From assembly GCA_023415725.1 (NCBI GenBank), contig JAEZJR010000093.1:1-5113 (forward strand): a stretch of 5,113 bases of DNA, read 5' to 3'. Below are positions 1 to 4,970 of this stretch, in pieces; position 1 is the stretch's first letter, and every line of letters starts with the position of its first letter. The position numbers were made by a program, and so were the translations under genes. A model generated the notes under the pieces. That model searched no databases. It was not told where the DNA came from and was given only the letters and a program-made list of their open reading frames with translations. Origin of the DNA: Acidobacteriota bacterium. GTDB lineage: Bacteria; Acidobacteriota; Blastocatellia; Pyrinomonadales; Pyrinomonadaceae.

Positions 1-3
1 GAA

Positions 4-1254
4 ATGGTAGTAAAGGAAAAAACGATATTGCTGCTGCTGGCGGTGCTGAATTTCACGCACATCATGGACTTCATGATCATGATGCCGCTGGGGAATTACC
101 TGATGCCGTATTTCGATATCAGCTCGCAGCAGTTTTCGATGCTGGTCGCGGCTTACACCTTCAGCGCAGGTATCTCGGGATTCCTCGCGGCATTTTTTGT
201 CGACGGTTACGGAAGGAAGAAGGTTTTAATGTTCGCGTATGCGGGCTTTCTGATCGGAACCCTGTTTTGCGCTCTGGCCCCGGCTTATGAGTTTTTGCTT
301 GCGTCGCGGGTGGTCGCCGGGATGTTCGGCGGGTTGATCGCGGCCCAGGTGCTCTCGATCGTCGCGGACCTCGTCCCCTACGAACGCCGAGGTGCGGCGA
401 TGGGGATGATCATGGCTGCATTTTCGGCCGCTTCCGTATTCGGCGTCCCGTTCGGCCTCTATATCGCGAATCTATTTAATTGGCACGCTCCCTTCTACTT
501 CGTCGTGATCCTCGGGGTTCTCCTGATCCCGTTCCTTATAAAGCTGCTCCCGAAGATGGAGGGCCACATCCGCGCCGACCGCCGCGAAAAGGTCGGCCCC
601 GTCGAACTCGTGCGTGACGTGCTGAGCAACCGTGCCCAGGTGTACGCCCTGTCCCTGACGGCGTGCCTGATGCTCGGGCACTTCATGATCATCCCGTTCA
701 TCAATCCGTTCCTGGAGTTCAATATGGGGTTCTCCAAGACGGAAACACCGCTCGTTTACATGGTTGGCGGAACTCTGACGATGATCACGTCGCCGCTCCT
801 CGGTCGCGTCGCCGACCGGATCGGTAAATACAGGCTGTTCGTTCTGCTAGTGCTCGCGGCCGTGCCGCTGATAGCCTTGATCACCAACCTCCCTCACATC
901 CCGTTCTACCTGGTGCTTTGCATCACGGGGCTTTGGTTCATCGTTTCCTCAGGCCGGTTCATCCCCGCACAGGCGATGGTCACCCACGTCGTGCAGCCGG
1001 AACGCCGCGGAAGCTTCATGAGCTTCAACTCATCAGTGCAGCAGATCTTCGTGGGCTTCGCTTCCGTGATCGCCGGACTGATCGTCGTGAAACTCCCCGA
1101 CAACCGGATCGACCACTACGAGGTCACCGGTTACCTGAGCATCGTGATCATCCTCTGCAGCATCGGCATAGCGACGATGCTCCACAAGCGTTCTGTTTCG
1201 GATGAAAACGTCCTGATCCGCCGCGAGGAGGCCCTTTCGGCGAGCGAAGCCTGA
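4..1254 (+). CDS. MFS family efflux-type transporter (DHA1/AraJ-like)
   Basis: Predicted inner-membrane secondary transporter of the major facilitator superfamily, probably a proton-coupled exporter; the substrate cannot be told from sequence. The 416 residues are mostly hydrophobic and fit about 12 helices in two halves of six, joined by a charged loop near residues 184-200. The MFS motif A appears between helices 2 and 3 (VDGYGRKK, residues 66-73), and a second copy lies in the other half (GRVADRIGKYR, 267-277). A paired ERRG motif occurs at 127-130 and 333-336, as expected of the internal duplication. The length is normal for DHA1-type exporters. The ATG is the second codon of the window, so the true start could lie upstream and no ribosome binding site can be judged. 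The gene ends in TGA, 64 bases before the ArsC-like gene. Family assignment is secure; any link to arsenic or redox stress is inference from adjacency only. Confidence 0.9.
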   Translation: MVVKEKTILLLLAVLNFTHIMDFMIMMPLGNYLMPYFDISSQQFSMLVAAYTFSAGISGFLAAFFVDGYGRKKVLMFAYAGFLIGTLFCALAPAYEFLLASRVVAGMFGGLIAAQVLSIVADLVPYERRGAAMGMIMAAFSAASVFGVPFGLYIANLFNWHAPFYFVVILGVLLIPFLIKLLPKMEGHIRADRREKVGPVELVRDVLSNRAQVYALSLTACLMLGHFMIIPFINPFLEFNMGFSKTETPLVYMVGGTLTMITSPLLGRVADRIGKYRLFVLLVLAAVPLIALITNLPHIPFYLVLCITGLWFIVSSGRFIPAQAMVTHVVQPERRGSFMSFNSSVQQIFVGFASVIAGLIVVKLPDNRIDHYEVTGYLSIVIILCSIGIATMLHKRSVSDENVLIRREEALSASEA

Positions 1255-1318
1255 CCGATAGGATGTCATGCTTGCCGCCGGAAACTTCCGATAAATTAGG
1301 TCCGTTCCAATTACCGTG

Positions 1319-1675
1319 ATGAAGAAAATAACCGTCTACGAAAAGCCCACCTGAACGACCTGCCGCAATCTGGCCACGCTGTTCCGTGAGAACGGCATAG
1401 ATTACGACAAGGTCAATTACTTCATCGACCCGCTTGGCGAAACCGAGCTGGAACGCTTGCTCAAAAAACTCGACGTTCCGGCCTTCGTTCTGCTCAGGAC
1501 CAAGGAGCCCCAATTCAAGGAACTCGGCCTAAGCGAAGATTCACCCGAATCGGAGATACTCTCCGCGATCGCCGCGAACCCCGGTTTGCTCAACCGCCCG
1601 ATCGTCGAGGTCGGCGACCGCGCCGTAATCGCCCGCCCCGCCGAAAAAGCTCTCGAGTTGATTCGGGAGAGTTAA
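1319..1675 (+). CDS. ArsC/Spx-family arsenate reductase-like selenoprotein (in-frame TGA read as selenocysteine)
   Basis: Read from ATG 1319 through an in-frame TGA (codon 12, 1352-1354) to TAA, this gives a 118-residue thioredoxin-fold protein of the ArsC/Spx/YffB type, a normal family length. The start of the protein reads MKKITVYEKPT-U-TTCRNL, i.e. beta strand 1 followed by a U-x-x-C redox motif (Sec12, Cys15). Plasmid R773 ArsC has its catalytic cysteine at 12 and arginines at 60, 94 and 107; here Arg60, Arg93 and Arg106 fall at matching places, the latter two in NRPI and IARP. The family reduces arsenate or acts as a thiol-disulfide regulator; an arsenate- or disulfide-reducing cytoplasmic enzyme is the inference. 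Selenoprotein forms of arsenate-reductase-like proteins have been reported from marine metagenomes. Standard calling would leave only 1457-1675 from a TTG start, lacking the active site. GTG 1316 is an alternative start, and no strong Shine-Dalgarno is seen. A Cys-to-stop mutation (pseudogene) or a base error is the main alternative. Confidence 0.85.
1352..1354 (+). other. In-frame TGA recoding site (selenocysteine, codon 12)
   Basis: This TGA interrupts the ArsC-like frame at codon 12, exactly where the family has its N-terminal catalytic cysteine. Codons on both sides keep family-like sequence with no frame change. MFS, dinB, scpB and the membrane gene in this window end with TGA, so TGA works as an ordinary stop in this genome and needs a local signal to be recoded. 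Replacement of a redox cysteine in a C-x-x-C motif is the usual setting for selenocysteine. Confidence 0.82.
1378..1396 (+). promoter_or_regulatory. Putative bacterial SECIS stem-loop
   Basis: The RNA GCUGUUCCGUGAGAACGGC folds into a 7-bp stem (1378-1384 with 1390-1396; one G-U pair at 1380/1394) closed by the 5-base loop CGUGA (1385-1389). The loop begins 31 bases after the last base of the TGA. Bacterial SECIS elements lie inside the coding region just downstream of the UGA, with a short apical loop carrying a G in its first two positions, about 16-37 bases away; this hairpin meets those criteria. It would recruit SelB with Sec-tRNA. A competing 4-bp pairing (1375-1378 with 1385-1388) is weaker. 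No folding energy was computed. Confidence 0.65.
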
Positions 1676-1676
1676 C

Positions 1677-1786
1677 CACGGAGAGCACGGAGACCTCAGA
1701 GTTTATTCGGTAATCTCGATCGATCGCCGAACCTCCCCTGCAAGGCAGTGAAAGCCCATATCTTTCCGTCCTCTGTGCTCTCCGTG
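1677..1786. repeat. Long-range inverted repeat in the gap after the ArsC-like gene
   Basis: The arm at 1677-1692 (cacggagagcacggag) pairs with 1771-1786 (ctctgtgctctccgtg): the outer 12 bp are perfect and 4 more follow with one G-T mismatch/wobble. The arms flank 78 bases that include the palindrome CGATCGATCG (1717-1726). The whole fills the 136-base gap between the ArsC-like stop and the DUF2237 gene. Similar 'cacggag' hairpin repeats are scattered between genes in many bacterial genomes, so this is likely a dispersed intergenic repeat. It could also slow transcription, but it has no adjacent T-run and is not a classical terminator. No protein-coding potential is seen in it. Confidence 0.6.
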
Positions 1787-1811
1787 CGCACTGTGGTAAA
1801 AATAACCCTTA

Positions 1812-2210
1812 ATGAGCATCACGAACGGAAACGGCAACGGGCACATGCCGAAGCCAAAGAACGTGCTCGGCGGTGAGCTGAAACCCTGCTGCTTCGATCC
1901 GATGACCGGATTCTACCGCGACGGCTACTGCCGCACGGGCGTCGATGACCTTGGCCGCCACACCGTCTGCATCGAGGCGACAGACGAATTCCTGGCCTTT
2001 TCCAAGGCTGCCGGGAACGACCTCTCGACCCCTATGCCGCAATACGGTTTCCCGGGGTTGAACGCCGGTGACAAATGGTGCCTCTGCATGCTCCGCTGGC
2101 GTGAAGCTCTCGAAGCCGGTATGGCCCCTCGCGTCTATCTCGAAGCCACCCACGAAGCCGCTCTCACAGTCGTTAGTCTGGAGGATTTGAAACGCCACGC
2201 AGTCGAATAG
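1812..2210 (+). CDS. DUF2237 family protein (COG3651-like)
   Basis: A 132-residue soluble protein matching the DUF2237 family along nearly its whole length. Recognisable blocks are NVLGGELKPCCFDPMTGFYR (17-36), a DGYCRTG segment (37-43), DDLGRHTVC (45-53), GNDLST (68-73), QYGFPGL (77-83), GDKWCLC (86-92), and EATHEAAL (111-118). Six cysteines (26, 27, 40, 53, 90, 92) sit in these conserved blocks, which suggests metal binding or redox chemistry, but the biochemical role of the family is not known to me. Residues 1-15 are a low-complexity Asn/Gly stretch outside the domain; Met12 (1845) is a possible alternative start. No Shine-Dalgarno is evident before either. There is no signal peptide or membrane segment. 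The gene stands alone between two repeat-bearing gaps. Confidence 0.88.
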   Translation: MSITNGNGNGHMPKPKNVLGGELKPCCFDPMTGFYRDGYCRTGVDDLGRHTVCIEATDEFLAFSKAAGNDLSTPMPQYGFPGLNAGDKWCLCMLRWREALEAGMAPRVYLEATHEAALTVVSLEDLKRHAVE

Positions 2211-2213
2211 TTC

Positions 2214-2290
2214 AGAGTTCAAGCTTTAGCTTGATTCCGGTTGATTCGAATCGATTTGTGAAAACAATAACAAGCTAAAGCTTGAACTCT
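2214..2290. repeat. Perfect 20-bp inverted repeat filling the DUF2237-dinB gap
   Basis: The left arm agagttcaagctttagcttg (2214-2233) is the exact reverse complement of the right arm 2271-2290, with 37 bases between (2234-2270). Each arm is itself nearly palindromic (CAAGCT-TT-AGCTTG), so either arm could form a small hairpin alone, or both could pair into one long stem. The element begins 3 bases after the DUF2237 stop and ends 8 bases before the dinB ATG, covering its ribosome-binding zone. This resembles a REP/BIME- or MITE-like dispersed element. It could act as a bidirectional processing or termination structure, but no U-tract follows. Neither transposase nor target-site duplication is visible. 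Confidence 0.75.
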
Positions 2291-2298
2291 AAGCGTTT

Positions 2299-2766
2299 AT
2301 GGAATCCGTGGCCCACCTCCGTCATCTTTTCGACTACAACGACTGGGCCAATCGCCGGATCCTCGTCGCCGTAAAAAGCTCAGGCTCCGAACGCTGCCGC
2401 CAGATCCTGGCCCATTTGCTTACCACCGAAAAGGAATACTACGAACGGCTCTACGGCAAAGACTCGACCGGGTTCGATTTCTGGCCCGAACTCACCTTAG
2501 AGGAGTGCGGCACGCTTGCCCGCGAAACCGCCGAGGCCTACGAAAAACTACTCCGCCGCTTCGACGAAGAGGGTCTGGATATCACTGCCAGGTACCGCAC
2601 CAGTGAGGGGATCCCCTACGAAAATACCTTCCGCGAAATGCTCACACACGTCCTCACGCATTCGTCCATCCACCGCGGAAACGTTATGCTAAAACTTCGC
2701 GAGGAAGGGTTTGACCCGCCGAAGATCGACTATATTATTTACCTTCGCGAAACGAAGTACATTTGA
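2299..2766 (+). CDS. DinB family protein (putative metal-dependent four-helix-bundle enzyme)
   Basis: A 155-residue protein of the DinB/YfiT-like superfamily, the damage-inducible DinB of Bacillus subtilis type and not the E. coli polymerase of the same name. It opens with the typical HLFDYNDWANRRIL helix (9-22). The expected metal-binding histidines are His39 (in LAHLLTTE) and the His121/His125 pair in the HSSIHRGN motif; His117 lies one turn earlier. Family members bind a divalent metal, and some are thiol-dependent transferases using bacillithiol or mycothiol; the substrate here is unknown. The length is normal for the family. The ATG is 8 bases after an inverted repeat arm and has no clear Shine-Dalgarno. 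The TGA overlaps the scpA ATG by one base, so the gene is probably cotranscribed with scpA, although a functional link is not expected. Confidence 0.88.
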   Translation: MESVAHLRHLFDYNDWANRRILVAVKSSGSERCRQILAHLLTTEKEYYERLYGKDSTGFDFWPELTLEECGTLARETAEAYEKLLRRFDEEGLDITARYRTSEGIPYENTFREMLTHVLTHSSIHRGNVMLKLREEGFDPPKIDYIIYLRETKYI

Positions 2767-3557
2767 TGGACCAGCAGCCGGAACAATTCGTATTCGATTT
2801 CCACAAGGAAACCGCCGAGATCGTCGCCGAATCGCGCGATGAATTGAAGGTGAAGCTTGGCGAATTCGCCGGCCCGCTTGATCTGCTTCTGTTCCTCATC
2901 AAACAGGAGCAGGCGAACATATTCGACATCCCGATCTCAAAGATCACGGACGAGTACCTGCGTTACATCCGCCTGATGAAAAGTCTCGATATTTCCGTCG
3001 CGGCGGATTTCCTCGTCATGGCGGCAACTCTGATCGAGATCAAATCGAAGATGCTCCTCCCGCGCGACCCTCTCGCTCCGGGGCAGGAAGAAGAACTCGA
3101 AGACCCGCGAAAGGAACTCGTCGACCAGCTTCTCGAATACGAGAAGTACAAATCCGCGGCTCAGATGCTCTACGAGCGGTCCACCGTCGAGCAGGCTGTT
3201 TTCCGCCGCGGCTCGATCGAATCGGATGACAATAACGCTGAGATCAGCGCGACCGTCTTCGACCTGCTCAACGTCTTCCAAAAGATCGTTGCCCGCCACA
3301 AAGACCAGGTGCAGATGGAGATCGAACGCGAGGAGATCTCCCTCGCCGACATGATCAAAGCGCTCAAAAAACGAATATTCGAGGAAGTCGAACTCAGCAT
3401 CCTTTCATGGTTCGAGGAGATGCAAAACCGCCGCGAACTCGTTACGGCGTTCATCGCCGTGCTGGAGATCGTCCGTACTGACCACATCAAACTCGTACAG
3501 AAACAGACCTTCGGCGATATCTTCCTCAAACGCGTCGACGCCCCCGCCGGTTCATAA
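2766..3557 (+). CDS. scpA: Segregation and condensation protein A (ScpA, kleisin)
   Basis: The kleisin subunit of the bacterial SMC-ScpAB condensin, which bridges the SMC heads and helps individualise and segregate chromosomes. The 263 residues match the family end to end. The signature FAGPLDLLLFLIKQEQANIF begins the SMC-binding N domain (34-53), followed by DIPISKITDEYL (54-65). Next come AADFLVMAATLIEIKSKMLL (79-98), an acidic linker at 108-113, DPRKELVDQLLEYEKYK (113-129) and a ScpB-binding middle region. The C-terminal winged helix (about 190-258), with FLALLEL-type sequence degenerate as TAFIAVLEIVR, binds the SMC head. ATG 2766 overlaps the dinB TGA by one base (TGATG), consistent with translational coupling; the TTG just upstream (2763) is a less likely start. 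The first 30 residues before the core are a short extension. scpB follows after 37 bases. Confidence 0.95.
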   Translation: MDQQPEQFVFDFHKETAEIVAESRDELKVKLGEFAGPLDLLLFLIKQEQANIFDIPISKITDEYLRYIRLMKSLDISVAADFLVMAATLIEIKSKMLLPRDPLAPGQEEELEDPRKELVDQLLEYEKYKSAAQMLYERSTVEQAVFRRGSIESDDNNAEISATVFDLLNVFQKIVARHKDQVQMEIEREEISLADMIKALKKRIFEEVELSILSWFEEMQNRRELVTAFIAVLEIVRTDHIKLVQKQTFGDIFLKRVDAPAGS

Positions 3558-3594
3558 AAACACCGATTTCTGCTACTCTTTGCATTTTCGCGAA

Positions 3595-4446
3595 ATGCCC
3601 GAACAGGAAACCGAACAACCCGAAGAACAGAGCGAACAAGCGGCTAACCCGTTCGATGCGGAGATCGACGTTGCTGAAGACGATCCGAAGGATGATGAGG
3701 ACGCAGCCGTGGAGTCGGACGACGCGCCTACGCGTGAGGAAGATATTGTGGACGCCGAGGAAGCAGCGTCCCAGGTCCCTGACGGCGAAGTCGCTTTAGA
3801 AGGTCCTGCATCAGCGGAAGAAGTAACCGAGCCTACTGATGAGGAGTCCGAACAGATCGAACCCGGCGAAAGCGAGGGCTCAGGCGAACCCGACCCTGAC
3901 GCTCCTGCACGGTCCACCGTCGAGGTAATGGCGATCGCTGAGGCGATCATCTTCGTCTCGGACGAACCGATCACCTCCAAAGCTCTCGGAGACATCATCG
4001 GCGAGAACAAGGAAACCATTCAGGCGGCCGTCGAAGAGTTGCAGAAAGAATACGAAGAACGCGGCGGCGGCCTACAGATCCGGGAGATCGCCGGGGGCTG
4101 GCAGATCGCCACGCGAACCGAATACCACGACGAAGTACGCAAATTCCTTAAAACGCGTCCCTCGGCGAAGCTTTCGCTTGCTGCACTCGAAACCCTCGCC
4201 GTCATCGCCTACAAACAGCCCGTGACCGTGCCTGAGATCCTCGAGATCCGCGGGGTGCAATCGGCTTCGGCGATCAAAACCCTCCTCGAAAAACGCCTCA
4301 TCGTCACCAAAGGCCACAAGGAAACGGTCGGGCGTCCGATGATGTACGGAACATCCAAAGATTTCCTGATCCAATTCGGGTTGAAGGACCTATCGGATCT
4401 GCCGTCCATCGAGGACTTCGAGGACTTGGCTGGCTCTTCTCTATGA
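3595..4446 (+). CDS. scpB: Segregation and condensation protein B (ScpB) with long acidic N-terminal extension
   Basis: Partner of ScpA in the SMC-ScpAB complex; ScpB dimers bind the middle of ScpA. The conserved part is residues 107-283: a first winged helix (VEVMAIAEAIIFVSDEPITS, 109-128) leads to GGWQIATRTEY (168-177). A second winged helix (LSLAALETLAVIAYKQPVTV, 193-212) is followed by EIRGVQSASAIKTLLEKRLI (217-236) and the GRPMMYGTSKDFLIQFGL segment (246-263). Residues 1-106 are a highly acidic low-complexity tail rich in Glu, Asp, Pro, Ser and Ala, absent from typical ScpB proteins of about 180-200 residues. ATG 3595 was chosen over TTG 3580 because it is a standard start. No Shine-Dalgarno is seen, and the ATG lies within a small palindrome (3582-3598). 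The stop overlaps the next gene (ATGA). Confidence 0.94.
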   Translation: MPEQETEQPEEQSEQAANPFDAEIDVAEDDPKDDEDAAVESDDAPTREEDIVDAEEAASQVPDGEVALEGPASAEEVTEPTDEESEQIEPGESEGSGEPDPDAPARSTVEVMAIAEAIIFVSDEPITSKALGDIIGENKETIQAAVEELQKEYEERGGGLQIREIAGGWQIATRTEYHDEVRKFLKTRPSAKLSLAALETLAVIAYKQPVTVPEILEIRGVQSASAIKTLLEKRLIVTKGHKETVGRPMMYGTSKDFLIQFGLKDLSDLPSIEDFEDLAGSSL

Positions 4447-4970
4447 AGTACGAGCTGAAGAATGGTGAACGCGGCTCATTCACCGTTGGAGGCCCATTCG
4501 CCGGCCCGATAAAATTGGCCTCGGGAATTCTGCTCGGTATTTTTGGCTCGGCGTTGATCTGGGTAGTTGGTCGCCGCGAGTCTAGGTGGTTCGATCCTTC
4601 ACACGACTACTTCGGCCTGGTGGTTGTGGGTTTGGTAGCTTTTGCTTTTGTGCCGGTATTCATTATTTGGCCGGCGGTGGGAAATGAATGTGTTTGGCTG
4701 ACAGTTGACAGTGATCAACGCGAGATCAAGTTGTCGTTACGTGGTCTATTCAGCACAGGAATCGAATCATTCGGCTTCGATCAGGTCGAATTCTTCGAAA
4801 GTCATTACGAGGGCGGAGACAGCGGAGTTTGGACCGTTCGACTACTCATTAAGGATGGCGAGAAGATGACTGTAGGGAGATTCCACGATTCCGGAGACGC
4901 TGAGCGCGAATGCGAAGAAGCCAACCGAACTCTTTACAGAAGCCGAAAAGGTGGTTCCTGGAATGAATGA
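4443..4970 (+). CDS. Hypothetical protein with two membrane helices
   Basis: Not recognised as a named family. The 175 residues show a short polar N-terminus, a first membrane helix at about 23-42, a charged connector with RRESRWFDPSHDYF (44-57), and a second helix at about 58-79. A soluble C-terminal domain of about 90 residues follows, with alternating hydrophobic beta-strand patterns (CVWLTVDSDQREIKLSLRGL, 83-102; VWTVRLLIKDGEKMTVGRF, 129-147) and a short final helix. This architecture resembles small membrane proteins carrying a PH-like beta domain on the cytoplasmic side, but that is a fold guess only. The ATG overlaps the scpB stop (ATGA), and the TGA is overlapped for 8 bases by the downstream pseudouridine synthase gene, so it is probably translated as part of the operon. 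Its codon use looks less GC-biased than its neighbours, suggesting later acquisition. Confidence 0.75.
   Translation: MKYELKNGERGSFTVGGPFAGPIKLASGILLGIFGSALIWVVGRRESRWFDPSHDYFGLVVVGLVAFAFVPVFIIWPAVGNECVWLTVDSDQREIKLSLRGLFSTGIESFGFDQVEFFESHYEGGDSGVWTVRLLIKDGEKMTVGRFHDSGDAERECEEANRTLYRSRKGGSWNE
4949..4954 (+). promoter_or_regulatory. Shine-Dalgarno for the pseudouridine synthase gene
   Basis: AGGTGG, one base from the ideal AGGAGG, lies 8 bases before ATG 4963. It is the clearest ribosome binding site in the window and supports ATG 4963 as the start even though the start lies inside the end of the preceding gene. Confidence 0.6.

Noticed and set aside
1279..1290. Small hairpin CGGA-AACT-TCCG after the MFS gene as a terminator
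   Set aside because: A 4-bp stem with no following T-run is too weak to call.
1148..1513. Minus-strand frame of 121 residues across the MFS/ArsC junction
   Set aside because: It spans two well-supported plus-strand genes and their gap, and shows no recognisable protein features.
1457..1675. A separate 72-residue gene starting at TTG 1457
   Set aside because: It is the in-frame C-terminal part of the ArsC-like protein; it lacks the first strand and active site, and the family-like sequence continues upstream through the TGA to ATG 1319.
1319..1675. Pseudogene created by a cysteine-to-stop mutation
   Set aside because: It cannot be excluded, but there is no other lesion, the stop is TGA exactly at the catalytic site, and a SECIS-like hairpin lies at the right distance. 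Selenocysteine is the better explanation.
2214..2290. Insertion sequence remnant with terminal inverted repeats
   Set aside because: The 37-base core has no transposase coding capacity and no flanking target duplication was found, so it is called only a repeat element.
3573..4019. Serine-rich 148-residue reading frame on the minus strand
   Set aside because: It is the shadow of the acidic GA-rich ScpB tail, where Glu/Asp codons read as Ser codons in reverse; there is no family signature.
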